Assembly (NCBI GenBank): GCA_035610365.1
Contig: CM069436.1
Coordinates: 42,291,117-42,355,116, forward strand
Source: Aquatica leii
Taxonomy: Eukaryota > Arthropoda > Insecta > Coleoptera > Lampyridae
Reading direction: 5' to 3'
Length of the DNA stretch: 64,000 bases
Position numbers and translations under genes: made by a program. How positions within the stretch are numbered: the stretch's first letter is position 1; every line of letters begins with the position of its first letter. Shown piece by piece: positions 24,190 to 36,949 of the stretch. The notes below the pieces were generated by a model that was not told the DNA's origin, did no database searches, and worked only from the letters and a program-made list of their open reading frames with translations.

Positions 24190-25157
24190 AAAATGAGTAC
24201 CATTCACTTTCATAAATTTTATAAAACGTGTTTCAATACCTTGAATCGTTGCTCTACTGATCTTTAAAGATCTAAATTATTAAATGTTGCGATAACGCGA
24301 CCCAGTAGTTCTTCTCTGGTATTAAAATGAGTTCTGTACACTTTTGATTTAGTAGTGCCCCACAAATAAAAATCTAATGGCGTTAGATCTGGCGATCTTG
24401 CTGGCTACAACCAAGGACCCAGACGTCTAATCCATCGGTCTTTGAACATTTGTTCCAATTAATGAACAACTGCAGCGGTACAATAAGCTGGAACACCATC
24501 TAATTGATACCAGCATGTTTCTAACTGGGCTTGTGGTAAAGTTTGCAAAAAATTTTGTACCTGATTTCTTAAAATTGATTGCAAATAGATTTTCGTGTGA
24601 CCAATGCGTAAATTATGCCGAATAATAATACCCTCTTTACAAAATTTTGATTCATCTGACCAAATAATTTTCTGAAGAAAATTTGAATCTTTTTAAATCT
24701 TCACAAGTATCGTTTCGCAATACTGCACCCGTTGAATTTGATCTTGTGGATGTAATTCTTGACCAGTCAATAATTTAAGATCGTGCATTTTATGATTATT
24801 TAAAATTATATTAACCGAACTTCTGGAGTATCCAAGATTCCTTTCCATCGAACAAACAGAACTTTTAAAGAAAACATTAAAGTATCCCAATACATTGGTT
24901 TCTGCACCTTTATTGGAGACAATTGACTTTGGCAAATTTTGTAGCGCATTTACTTTTCCAAAACTTAAAAAATTATTTTCAATCCTCTTGAATTTTTGTT
25001 CTGTCATTGCAAGCAAATGCGGATATCTTTCGTTAAAGTTTCTGCAGGTCCGAAGAGTAATATGAGCAGACTCGCCATGAATGTAGAACAAATTTAGAAT
25101 ATTGGAATTTGTATATTCCATAGGTATTGCCCAATTAAAAACAAATATCAAGCGCAA
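24190..25157 (-). pseudogene. mariner-like transposase (DUF4817-type), broken
   Basis: Minus strand. The intact N-terminal piece (25157-24693) has MEYTNSNILNLFYIHGES, RTCRNFNERYPH, NVLGYFN, SRSSVNIILNNHKMHDLKL and TGQELHPQDQIQRVQYCE, the standard 'Y(T)..E..dM...YGe...A...Y.eRyPhR...Hr.lk.h.f..y......eL...D...R..fC'. Then come IIWSDESKF (first catalytic Asp), CWYQLDGVPAYCTAAVV (second Asp), KDRWIRRLGPW, a stop, PARSPDLTPLDFYLWGTTKSKVYRT (third acidic position) and REELLGRVIATFNNL. Motif order is complete and few blocks are shifted, so this is the youngest-looking mariner here, yet stops remain. It belongs to a different branch from the 3.7-5.0 kb copy. Confidence 0.88.
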
Positions 25158-26947
25158 AAATAAAAATTCAAACAGATAACACTAATAACACACGTAAGGA
25201 AATTTATTTCTGCATTGAATCGACTTATAATTGAATAAGCGTTCTATTTGAAAAAAGAGTTTTCCTTAAGTCTGAAAATAACGCCAAATAGATACGTAAC
25301 CGCGGGCATTTTTTTATTATCTATTACAGACAATTGTGTCTCAATCTTTTGACATTGTGAACCTAAAATCTCAATTTTCTAACTTTTACCACTTTTAATT
25401 ATCAATGTAATATAAACATGTTGATGCTTACTGCCAATATTTCAAGAAGTTCTGCCGTTTAGAAAATATTTTCATTTAATAGATTAAACATGGCAAGTCA
25501 GATGTGCAAAATTTCAAATTTCTAGCTTTAACAGTTCTTGATATACTTCTAACCGACGGTCACCGTGAGACACCGGGTATATGTCAATGCTTTTTTTACA
25601 GTAGTGTGTAAGATATGCACAACATAGTAGTTTACTTACTTTGCAAATGGCAATTTTTGGTTTCACTTTTTTATATACAGCTGGTATTTGAATAAACAAT
25701 TTGTGGTTACAGTAATCATCTATGAAATTGCTGCAGTCAATGCAAACATGCTGTCATTTTATGGTTTTTGCTAAACAAACTTTTCATACTCATCTAGTTT
25801 CTTAACTAAACCTTTGTGTCTGAACGTCTATTATAACCATGCCGTTACCCAAAACTTGAGTAATTGTTGACTTAAATTTCATCGTCAAATATTTGTTAAT
25901 TAAACGTCTTTGCATATGAGGTACTACCAGCAAACGACTTAAACTTAAAAAAAATCATTTAATTGGTGCTTTGCTACGGTAAAACGTAAACCTGCACTAG
26001 ACCGAAGTGCGATCACTTACCAATAACTTAATTAACACAAAAGGAGCGTTAGCTCAGAACTTGCCAGAGTAGTAAACGAGTAGGCAACTAATAAAATTCA
26101 CCCTGATCTTTGATGTGTCAATTATAATTTAATTAAAAAGAATCCCAAACCGGAAAGAAATATAAACTACAGAGCCCGTTTTCACCTGACAACGCTTAAG
26201 GTAGATATGCACAAATTTAACAGCAAGTATAATTATTTTAACAGCAACATAGAAAAGAATAAAAATGCAAGTAAAATAAAAAATATATAATAACTAATAG
26301 TTCGCAAACAATATTACACTAAAACTAGTATTAACGGACTCTTAAATTAAGCAGCACCTCGCACACATAAGCGGTAAATGGCTTAAAGTTGCATTCAATA
26401 AATAAATAATAATGTAATTTTTAGGTGTGCAAATTCTATCGTTTTTATCTTGTAGCTTGTAGCTGTTTCTCTGTAGACAAATTTAGATCTTATTTTTAAA
26501 GTTGGCAAATTGTCTGAATTATCGTTAGCAACATATTTTCTAGAATCTTAATAGTCATTTACATCTAAATCTTTATTTTCATTTACGCCGCTTTTATGAT
26601 GCTGTTTTAGTTTTAATTTATATGTTAAAAACTTGTTAATATAGTTTTCATTGAATTCTAAAACAACCATTCTAATGTTTTTAACGGTATTACCCTCATG
26701 TTATTGATCAAGCAACGCAATGTTTTTGGTCGGTTTTGTTGCTAAAGCTAAAATCACTAAGTCTCTTAGCCGCAAAAACGGCGGAAAAGTGTGTAAGACA
26801 GAAATTCTTTCAAAGCCTGTGAAACTTAGCGTTAAAAATATAAGTTTTGCTTAAATCTTTTTCTCTTATTAACTCTTATAAACAAAACGATAAAAATCCA
26901 ACAAAACTAGATTACTATTAAATTAGACAACTAAGTTAAGACTTATA
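25158..26947. other. AT-rich spacer
   Basis: No gene recognised. The minus-strand frame 25514-25699 crosses a CpG-rich patch (25552-25580) but shows no known motif. Confidence 0.5.
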
Positions 26948-27249
26948 GTTTAAAACAGAGGTTCCCCTTACTATGTTTTTCGGTTTTGGGTAGACCCCCT
27001 ACTTACCTGGATTTGATTTTTTGTAAATTTCTAACTGTAGTAAAGTTTAGTGTTAAAAACTTAAAGTAAAAACACATGTTAAATTTTATACATTTATTAA
27101 TTGAATTTAAATTAAAACTATTCAAAATAAAATTTTGTATGTGTTATATAAAATATACGTAACATAAAATAAACGTAAAATAAACTAAGCAATAAGTAAA
27201 TGTTTTTAGTGAGAAGGATAAACCTGATGCTTTAATAATAAATTATCAA

Positions 27250-28870
27250 CATTTGGCGTCAATTTTGTAAAGTTTAATCTTAAATCTGCTCGGCTGATGA
27301 TGTCCAGTCTGTTTCTTTTTTTCGTTAGGAGAAGCGCTAAATCCCCTTTCCACTACGTATGACGATGGAAAGGAATATATTCCATAATACGGGATAAGTA
27401 ACGGGTATGTTGTTTCGCATCCAGAATTGCTGATATCCGTTTTTAAACTAAACCTTAAGTTCTTCGTTTGTACTTAGTTCAGTCAGTTACTCTTGTATTA
27501 TGACATTAGTTTCTTCTGTCACCATATGGGTTAATTATCCACGGTGGTATTACCATAGTCAAAACATCCTCAAACCTAGTTTCAAAATCTGAATAGAAGG
27601 CATTTAAATGTTGAACGTAGGTTGACACGTCGTTTTCCTGACAGTTTGTCTGTGACAAATTGGTGAACTGCTTCATTAGTTTAACTCTGGCAAGAAACGC
27701 TGATACGATGGGCTTTGTTTTAATCAAATTTAGACTGTCGCCTTGTAACTGCAAATAAACCATATTAAATTTTGTAAACAAATCTGTTGAATAGGCGATG
27801 TTTGTTTTCCACTTTATTAAATTGTCTTTCTAAATTTTATCTTTCGTATCCAGAAATTCTAAAATAGTCTCAAAAAGTGCAAAACATCTTGTCAAACATA
27901 AACCTTTCGACCGTTAGCGTATTTCAATGTAAAGGAGTAATTGATCAAAGTGTTTGTCATTTTCTTCACACAACTGCGCAAACAACCGCGTATTCAACGC
28001 GTTGCTTCGGATTCGGGTTACTGCATCGATGAATAATTAAAAAGATTCATGCAAACTAACACTCAAATTTTTAGCAACTAAATGTTGTCGATGGATGACG
28101 CAATGTATTGCTAACACCCCTAACACATTTTGTTTTAAATAGCTTACAAATCCACGATAACGTCTAATCATGCCAGGTGCTCCATATGTAGTAATTCTTC
28201 AAAACATGAAATATTGATTCATCTTTAGTGTCGTTTGTCAAAGTTCTTGCGAAGAGCAGTTCTTCGTAGATTTCTTAATTAATAATAAAACGAACATATG
28301 CCAATAATAATGTTGCATTACCAGGTAAAGTTGACGCGTCAAGTTGTATAGAGAAATGGGTCGTTTGCACATAATTACACAAGAAGTTTTCAATATCAGA
28401 ACTCATTTCATCAATACGTCTATCAACAGTATTGTTGCTTAAGAGAATCCTTTTAATGATATCAGAAAGCAGGTTTGTGTAAAACAATTTTTAAAACCTC
28501 TTCAATGGCTGTCAAAATTAACTTATATCCGATAGTATGCGGTTTTCTGGATTTTGCTATAAGTAATGAGATATTGTAAGACGCCGGCAAACCATCATCG
28601 TTTCTTTGTAAAGTCGAAGCAAACATTCTGTCCAGCGTGGGTCTCTTCTAAAGTTTAGCTTTGAGTGTTTGAAAATATTTCAAATCTTTATCTGTTTTAT
28701 TAGGGTGATAACTTCTCAAATAATTCTGCAGCTTAAATGGTTTTATAGAGTCTTTGCCCAAAACTTTGTTGCATAAAAGGCACATAGGCAATTGTTTGTT
28801 CGACAATGATACTGTCTACATTTCTTTTTAGATTCGGACATGGCATCAGTCATCTTTGGGCAAAATTAAT
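27250..28870 (-). pseudogene. hAT transposase of the ZBED/SCAND3-like type, broken
   Basis: Minus strand from about 28850: MTDAMSESKKKCRQ, LCAFYATK with KPFKLQNYLRSYHPNKTDKDLKYFQTLKAK (BED-like zinc region with the C..C...H..H spacing damaged), TLDRMFASTLQRNDDGLPASYNISLLIAKS, HTIG, then 28487-28275 LLSNNTVDRRIDEMSSDIENFLC and SIQLDASTLPGNATLLLAYVRF (first catalytic Asp region, here D-A-S where relatives have D-E-S). 27781-27506 has LQLQGDSLNLIKTKPIVSAFLARV, DVSTYVQHLNAFYSDFETRFEDVL and PPWIINP. The C-terminal dimerisation motif PSSYVVERGFSAS lies at 27330-27370 and is followed by KKRNRLD-like sequence. Stops and frameshifts separate the blocks. Confidence 0.9.
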
Positions 28871-29219
28871 CTATTTAAATAAGACATAAAGTTCAGCAGC
28901 TGTATATTAAAAAATCAAAGTCAAATTTAAATCGTATGGTCTTAGATTTTCTAACAGGCATAGGGGAACAGCCATTATAAATGAAATTTGAGAAGGGAAA
29001 CGTTATAAATGTTACTTAAGATTTGGATATGATAGAACTTTAAGAAAATTTCAAAGTAACATGACAAAAAATGTTAAAATAAAATATTATACAACGAATA
29101 ATAATAGCAAATTGTTATGCGGTTTATCTCTACGCACATTCGACTGTCATGTGTAAAAATTTACTGGTTCTACTTTAGCAATAATACAAAATTTTAATTT
29201 TAATATAGAAAAGTATGTA

Positions 29220-29735
29220 CAGTGCAATATCCATAATCCAAACTTTCGTAATCCGAACATTCCAGTAACCCAAACTGACCCACAGTGTATCGACCAATGA
29301 ACAAAAATATGGTTTTTTTACTTTTTTTGTGAAGTTATTTGGTAAGCTCTATGTATTTATAAAATAATAAATGCTTAACAAGGTCGTAAATAAGTAAATA
29401 TTGACACACATACATATTTATTTATGTGACCGGTCAAAAATCTAGTTTAATTCCAAAATAATCTTTTTTTAATATGTTTCCTATATGTAAACATTTAAAT
29501 TTTATGAAACAAAAACAAACAAATGAGAGTGTGAATTAGAAATTCTTCAAAAACCACGCAGCTGTACAGGTGTAGATTTGTTATTTTCTTAATTTATCTT
29601 TCAAAGTAGTAACATATTGTATGTTAATAATAAAATACTACGTCATATGTATCTACAGTTGTCTTTTTTTAAATTTTTCCGAAAACATTCTATAATCCGA
29701 ACATCTCTTTGAAGCAATTAGTTCAGATTACACTG
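29220..29735. mobile_element. Tigger/pogo-like MITE nested in the hAT element
   Basis: 516 bp flanked by TA on both sides (29218-29219, 29736-29737). The left end CAGTGCAATATCC and the reverse complement of the right end CAGTGTAATCTGAAC are similar, and ATCCGAAC recurs near both ends (29251-29258 and 29694-29701), as in pogo/Tigger terminal repeats. There is no coding capacity inside. Confidence 0.7.
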
Positions 29736-30351
29736 TAATTATAATACAGATTGCTAAAATTTTGAAAAAGAAACTAATGAGGAGTACTCGTGTAATTTTC
29801 CATAATTTGAATATTAAACTACTAATAACTGAAATTATGATTGGCCTAATTTATCTATCTTTGCTAACTACGAGTACAAAAATAAAATTTGATAAAAAAT
29901 AATGTACTTACTTTTCTCCAGGACTCTCAAACAAAGTAACACTGATTCACTATAGTTTGTGTGATAAACTACCAGTTTATATTTTTTCAAATATTTTCTT
30001 AGCACTTTCCTTTTCAAGATTTAGGAAACGAATAAACGTATTTGTCTTACATTCGTATTTATAGAGTGACGAATTGAACAAGCCAGTGCAAGTTTGCGAA
30101 GCTCTGAGACTGCGCGTATGCTTGTAAAAAGATGATACTGGTATATTATTATGTGCAGGTTTTTACAAGTTCAAAATGTATTACGACCACAAAGCGAATG
30201 CATACATCCTACAACTTACACATTTTTATAAACATATATAATAATTTTTTTAGTTCATAGGTACTTTTATAAATAATGTATACGTTTTTATATTATAAGA
30301 TAGTATAATGTAAGTTAATAGGTACTATCTGTGTATGTTAGATCCACTATC

Positions 30352-30450
30352 GTGGACCCCCATTTTCATTTCATAGACCCCTAAATTTTTTTTTCGCTGA
30401 CGTAGACCCCTTTTAGGTTGTCATAGACCTCTAGAGGTCAATATAGACCA
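30352..30450. repeat. Subterminal TAGACCCC repeats of the hAT element
   Basis: Five copies of (G/A)TAGACCCCT or close variants lie on the + strand at about 30352, 30373, 30402, 30423 and 30443, spaced 20-30 bp. One copy lies near the other end at 26993. Clustered subterminal repeats of this kind bind transposase in other hAT elements, so the same role is inferred here. Confidence 0.6.
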
Positions 30451-30473
30451 CTTTGGGAATCACTGGTTTTAAA

Positions 30474-33435
30474 CAACTTACATAAACATTCTTATGTACG
30501 TTTTTAATTTTTTTTTATCCTTAATTTGCCAAAGCAGATATACAATTTTTAAAATGTTTTTCAAAAATTTTCCAAAATATGATAAGTGAATCGTAGAAAA
30601 AAAAATTTTTGTAAATAAACTTATTTTGAATAAAAACTTAACAAACGTTTCGTTTTATTTTAAATGAGAAAATGAGTGCAGAAGCTTTCAATAAATTAAT
30701 AAAAGTACGAAACATCAATTTGTTAAGTAAGGTTAAAATAATATTATTCTTGATAACCAACATTTTGATACAAAGTAGAATGTATAAACATGACAAGTAG
30801 CACTAGAAGTAAAGTATTTAAATTTATTCGTAATAACAAACAAGCGATAAAGTGAGTGAAGTGTTCCTTCCTTTCACGTCACAATTAAATTTAAACATTT
30901 TAAAATTAAAAGTAGTTTTAATTAGTAATACTAAACATTAACAAAATAGTGTCGTTTTTAATTTCTTTTTTATAAAATTCTTACACTTGTTATTCTGTAT
31001 ATACGTAGCTATAATGGTCCGTTAATTCGATAAAAACACGTAGCTTCTATATAAGATGCATTAATTCACAATTTGTTATTAAATATATCCATCAAAAAAT
31101 TAAAATCAACACTAAAAATTTTAATTTTAGCGCTTACAATATTTTATGAATAATTAGATTACAATACCCGTTAGATACTTACAAGTCTTTTTTTGTTATT
31201 TAACCCTCGTTCTGTGCACAATATACAGTTTATAATTGCATTAAACATTTTAATTTTTTACTTTCATGTTTAATTGCTTATACTGCAAACAATGTTTTAA
31301 CAAAATTGTTAACTTCCTGCACAAATTACCGTTACTTCCCATTTTGTTTGCTAAAACTTAAACAGACACGAACTGTATTAGTTTTAGATTAGTACAAAAA
31401 TTGAGTTAATTATAAATCAAATTTATTGTTACTAAATTTTATAGTAATTTTTTTGATTACAGGGCATTAATGTATATTTTCAAGGAAATATAAAACTTTT
31501 TTTATTAAAACTATGTTTGTACGTGCAATTTTGTGAAGTTGATGTATTTGGGTTGAACATTTATAAAACCTATACCATTTTAGATGTCTTCGTGTTTCAT
31601 AGATAATAAAGTGACAAAATTGACGGTCATGCAATAGCAGTAAATTGATCGAACGTTATTTAAAATTATTTTGGGTAGCGTTTTGCTGGCTTCATTAAAT
31701 TTAATACAGATATAACAGCCAAGTCAGTAACAAAATCCTTCTATTGTCATGCTATCACGTACATCTAGAAATAATATTCAAAATAAATTTATTTATATAA
31801 GAGTAAATGCACGTTTGTCTGCATTTAAACAGTTTAAGTAACAAATTTTATTATAACATATGTGTAGTATACATATCTAGATGTAACTAATAGTTTCCTA
31901 TATTTATATTAACTACTTATATGTTTTAACGTTTTTTATTTAATAAATATTACCAAAAAAGCAATATTTTTTTAAATTTTCTGTATATTTGTTTTAAGTT
32001 AATTTTGTTTAATTTTAAATCCTGTTGGCTTTGATATCTTTTTTGCGTGGGTAATAACGAATTATAATTAAATAGTTTTCTATAAAGTTGTATTAGTACA
32101 AATTAAAAATATACTGATAACATACGCTTTTTGTTATAATATAAAGTGTATAATTTAAACAATATAAAAAAAAATGTACTATAAATTCATTATTTATTTT
32201 AAATAAATGCTTAATATTTTATGATAAAATTAGCAGTTTTTATAAATGTATAAATGCGTTTAAAAAAATACTGCGATGAAAGAATAAAATTTAATATTTT
32301 GCTGCAAGTTTGTACGATGTAATCTAATATGTTCAAATTTAAAGTGTAAAATATATTTAATTTAATATTTTTTAATTTTTTAATGAACATCAAATTGCAA
32401 TAATTGTTATATAAATATTAATATTTATATAACTAGTTTAGTCTCTGTTTCTTGAAAATTCCAATTTCTAAAAATAAAGTTGATAAATATTTTTTTTTTA
32501 AATTCTTAAAAAGGTTTCTGTAAATTATAATATAGAATTTAGAATTTTTTTAATTATTTATTTTATGAAATGTTTGTATAATGTAATATTTATTATCATT
32601 AAAGCAAACAACTAATTTTTGTATTTTGTATTTGAAATGTACATACCTAAATGGAAGATTAGCTTGTCATTACCGTTCTATAAACGTATTTTGTGCACTT
32701 AAAAGATTACCCTAATTATAACTAATATATATCCTACTTTTAAAACACAAATGCTTTAATATTTTATACGCTAATGGAATGTTAATGCTGATGTAGGTAT
32801 AATTTATGTGAACGCATGATTGAGGTAATATTATAAAATTTGGCATTTGTATGGTTTTCTTACTAATTTTTGTTAAATTTTTTATTTTATTTATCAGTAT
32901 TAGTTTTAACGCAGTTTAATAAATATATCTACATTAAATTATAGCTATTCATACAAAAACTCAAGATTTTTATCGTAACGATAATGATTTGATATCAGTA
33001 ACAAGTCGTATTTCTATTGTGCTATATAAAATCAACTTTGTATTATTGTCGTAGACGTGAATCTATAGTGACGAAATACAAACTTTTATAAGAAAATTTT
33101 TTTAATTTCTTTAGTGGTTTTAAAGAATGTTATTCTACAAAACTTAAGTAAACTACTTATTAACAAAATACTGGTAAACGAATTATTACCTAATATTTTG
33201 GTTTTGAACAACAAAACGGTACATATTTACTGCACATGCATTTGATTTTATATAAAAATAAATAATAACAGCGTTCTTACTTTCCAATGATTTTACTTGT
33301 TTCTATTTATGTTTTTTAAATAAACATTTATAAAAAAATTACCTAAAGTAGTTCATCCATTCACAATTATATTGCATTTTTGGTAATAAATTAACTAAAC
33401 GCATTTATTGGTAATATACAAACTTTGCACTGTAA
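30474..33435. other. AT-rich spacer
   Basis: Nearly pure A/T-rich sequence without recognisable coding or repeat structure. A TATATAAAA box at 33022-33030 has no gene after it. Confidence 0.55.
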
Positions 33436-33439
33436 TATT

Positions 33440-33670
33440 AGCTCTGCACTACAGTTGTAACCTCATTGGTGCAAAAATGTTGTGGTATTGTTCTTCTAAG
33501 TTTCTATTTTAACAGAAAAACCTCGTTTATTTAAATTAACACCAGAGTGCACTTGAAGTTTGTGAATGTATTCTTTATTCCAATGCTGCCAAAAATGTTG
33601 TCAAGTTTTTTGACTTTGTTGGTATTTGCTAAACCAATTTTTTTAAACTTCCATTACACTGCTTTCTAAT
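33440..33670 (-). pseudogene. BEL/Pao integrase C-terminal fragment
   Basis: Minus strand: KYQQSQKT, stop, QHFWQHWNKEYIHKLQVHSG with NLNKRGFSVKIE and then a KEDNTTP-like stretch. This matches the BEL/Pao block 'W..vQ...qhFW.rWs.EYL..Lq.R.kW......l..GdlVLikeDN.PP'. It is a short isolated piece with no polymerase or LTR nearby. Confidence 0.55.
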
Positions 33671-34967
33671 AAAGAAGTTTTTTTTTAATTAGAAAGTGCA
33701 CATGAGTCAAAAGTTTAATTGATTTAGATCGTTTGATAAGAAATTTATAAGATGAGATTTTAACACTGTATCAAGTTGGGCGAACAAAGTATAAAAATTT
33801 CTCAAAAATAAAAAGTTACCATTTATTTTAAGTAAAATTTTACATGTTTGACTTCGGTTAACGAAGGGCAATAAAATGACATGTATTATGTAATTTTGAC
33901 GAATCCATTATTTTGATTTTATTGCTTTGATAGAGATGTATTTAATTATGCATTTGCTCACAAGAAAGTTGCTAATATTATCAGAGTAAATGCTTGCTCA
34001 ATACAAAACACTTTCGGTGAATACTTATAGTACCTACCTACATTAATGTCTAGTAGAATTTTTTTGTGTGATTGTTATATTTAATGTAAACTAACGTGTC
34101 ATGCCTTTAATTTAATTTTTTAGAAGTACTTGATGTACAAACATTGTTTGAGACAATATAAACCAAGATAAAAAAATTCTGCAAAACGTTAATGCATATA
34201 TAAATGTATAAAATAAAAAAATATTATAATACTATAATTCTGGTTACAGTAAAGACAAATTCGTTTAATTAAACTATCATAAACCTTTGGGTCATTTATC
34301 ATAGTTCGATGGTAATTATTATTATTAATTAAGTTTTAAAAAATTGTAAATGAATATTTCTATTTGTAGATTCCCGTGGGAACATTTTTTAATTTATAAC
34401 AATGAAATTATTATTCTGAAAAATGAAGTACGCTTTGCAATTTAGCTGAAGCAAAATTTCCAAACCTTACTTCTTTAGTACTCGTTTGAATGTCTTCCAC
34501 ACTCCAGTGTTAATAAAGAAAAAATTTTTTCTCAAATAAATTTAAATAAAACTCAAGCTAAGAATCGTTTTAAAATTAACAACATGATAGAATAATCACA
34601 AAAGTTTTGTGGTTCCAGAAGTGAAGAAAAAGTTAAACGTACAATTTAGACGATCAAGGCGGTGTAAAGATATAAAATAATCATAAAATAATTAAAATTA
34701 GTTTTTTTTTGTTAATTTAGTGTTAGCCAAAAAAAAATATTTCAGCTGTATTGCATTCTGAATTTGACTATAAAGATAAAAAAAATCAAATTTAAATTTT
34801 ACGTGGTTTAATTTCTGATGTCTCACGATTTTTTTGTGAGAATCTAAGGAATTTTTGATAACCTTATCTGACAAAGTTGATTACTTAGTTAATGTCGAGT
34901 TACCATTGAATGTGTGTGTCTTAGCACACCACAGTAGTTCCCAGTATTTGATTGACTTTGTTCGAAT
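33671..34967. other. AT-rich spacer
   Basis: No gene recognised. It leads into the Mutator-like relic. Confidence 0.5.
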
Positions 34968-36610
34968 ATGGATAGTGATAAAAGATATTCCACTAAAGGC
35001 AAAAATCATCTGAGGCGTAGCTGCTATAGAAAGAAAAAACGTAAAACTAATAAAGGCTTATTAAATTGGCAGAAGTAAGTAAATGCATGTAAATTTCAAA
35101 TACTTACTAAATATTATGTTTTAGTAAGAATTTTACTAATTCAATAAATCTACATGAAAGTAACACAATTGATTATAGAAGGAACATATTCGTTAATGAT
35201 TCTCTAGATCAATCACCTTCTAAAAATACACCTGATGTATCTTTCAAGAAGAAAAAGTCTCACAAAAAAAGACGGCTTGTTAATTTAGGACTTATGCAGT
35301 GGCGAATAACTAAATACGCTAAAATAAATGATGCAGTTTGTGACATTGCAGAGCCATGCAGTGGCCATGCTTCCTTAAAAAAAGTAATGTAAATGATAAA
35401 ATTTATGAATTTGATAAAGATATCGAACATAATGAACCTACCATTTCTGGAACACAAGCGTTTTCATTTTGTTCAAACTTACCACAATCAAATGCACAAC
35501 AAACATTTACAATCAAATAATAAAGATTACAGATTAGATACTGAAGATAATTTGATTATCGAAAAAGAAATTTGTAATCTTGGCCTAGATCCCTATCTAG
35601 AATCAGTTACTGGTAGATTTATTATAAATAAAAAGTATTTTTTAAAAGAAATTAGAAGTTTAGAATACCACAAAGTAATGTGTCTAAAGAGCTCGAATGG
35701 TTATTACAGATTAATTCGAAGTTCCTCTAAGTCATTTACGTGGAAGCTCAAATTTGAATGTCCATTTTGTAAAGAGATACGTATTGTTAGAAGTAATTCA
35801 ACATAAAAGACACAGGAGATGACGTCAAATAATTTGACAATAACTAAATTTTGAAACCATGGCCATTTGCAGTGGACACAACGATCTAGAGGAGATTATG
35901 TCAACGATGGGTATAAAATTTTTAAATAAAAGTACATTCAGGGAAAAAAAAGAAAAACTTGGAACTTGTTAGAAAGATGTATTGTAGCGGTTAATGACTA
36001 AGGCAGGAAAGTAAAAAAGTAGTAATTGTTGATGGAGGTTGGTCTCATAGAAGTCTTTTGCATAAATACAAAACAAATTCTAGGGTTGCATGTAATTAGT
36101 CTGAAAACCAAGCAACTACTATACATTGACGTCAGAAATAAATAGTTCTAAATGCCATCTTCAAAACAATAACCTCTCAACAGACCACAAAAATTGGCAT
36201 GGGACTTCTGCTTTAATGGAATTCGATATGATCGTGGAAGCGTTTAATAACCTTCAGATTACCAAGCAATTTTTGAGCCGCCGATTACCAAGTAGGGTCA
36301 GATTTTACCCCAAGTTTTTTTTCTTATTTTGTAAAAAAACGATTAATTTGTAATTCATATAAACTAATAAAAACAGTTAACAAATGCAATTATTATGAGA
36401 CTTAAAAGTGCTGTTTGAAAAGCAATTGCTTATAACTCTAAGCAAAAAAACACATCAGAAGATTTGAAGTATCTATATCATATTCAGTTAATTACTAATG
36501 ATACTAGTAAATTAACTGAGAATTTTATGTCCCTAGTTGCCAAATTTAGTAGTGGAAAACTGGTAAATAGCGGTAAACACGGATTATATAAGTTTGAAAT
36601 TTATTATCCC
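34968..36610 (+). pseudogene. Mutator-like (MULE) transposase, broken, with one intact intron
   Basis: Starts MDSDKRYSTKGKNHLRR with a basic stretch. The 107-base first exon ends AA/gtaagt (35074/35075). After 50 bp, TTTTAG/T (35124/35125) restores the same frame, which stays open to about 35391. Later blocks, in shifted frames: TGRFIINKKYFLKEIRSLEYH and FTWKLKFECPFC (35600-35770), MAICSGHNDLEEIMSTMGIKFLNKSTFREKKEKLG (about 35860-35960), VIVDGGWSHRSLLHKY (about 36023), KNWHGTSALMEFDMIVEAF (36190-36250, the 'HKCxKNWxGSSxxMExDIIVEGF' block), and ENFMSLVAKFSSGK...KHGLY (36520-36590, 'NPAENFMSLVAKFxGGKRVN'). These define the Mutator-like transposase family found in insect genomes. Terminal repeats were not identified. 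Confidence 0.85.
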
Positions 36611-36714
36611 ACACCTGTATTAATTTTTTATTTTTTTCTTCTGTTAGTAGACCCTTCAAATTCGGTGTGCTTGCTATTTTAATCAAAAAACCGTCTTGTT
36701 TTGGTAACAGCGAC

Positions 36715-36746
36715 GTTTCGTGGTCTCAATGTGATCAGTTTATCAG
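36715..36746 (-). ncRNA. Hammerhead-like core in a Penelope-type end
   Basis: On the minus strand CCTGATAA, then ACTGATCACATTGAGACCAC, then GAAAC followed by GTCGCTGTTACC. The layout is that of the CUGANGA / stem II / GAAAC hammerhead core, with one change in the first box (TAA for TGA). No Penelope coding sequence adjoins it. Probably a decayed end fragment; activity is not claimed. Confidence 0.35.
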
Positions 36747-36949
36747 GCCAAATCCTAACAGTTAAGGTCGTGTCGTCATTATATTTAATTTTAAAACACT
36801 TAAACAGTTTCTATGTATGTAATTAAATATATATTTTAGTAGACAATTTTCTTGTTTAAATACAAACGGACATAAATCTCTGCTGGAAATGTAGTTATAA
36901 AATAATTTATTTAGAACGAGTTTTCATATAAAGAATTTAGTTTTAACCC

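Larger units (their letters stand above)
26956..30465 (-). mobile_element. Full-length decayed hAT element
   Basis: The left end CAGAGGTTCCCCTTA and the reverse complement of the right end CAGTGATTCCCAAAG form hAT-type terminal repeats (CAGNGNTTCCC). They are flanked by near-identical 8-bp target copies, GTTTAAAA (26948-26955) and GTTTTAAA (30466-30473), the length expected for hAT. The 3.5-kb unit includes a minus-strand transposase relic, a nested Tigger-like MITE and subterminal TAGACCCC repeats. Confidence 0.88.

Noticed and set aside
23290-25300. TIRs for the mariner copy at 24.2-25.2 kb
   Set aside because: CAGGATGTTTAAAATATTAG at 23301 looked like a left end, but no matching inverted copy was found to the right, so no boundaries are claimed.
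35260-35457. 65-codon minus-strand frame
   Set aside because: Antisense shadow of the Mutator-like transposase second exon.
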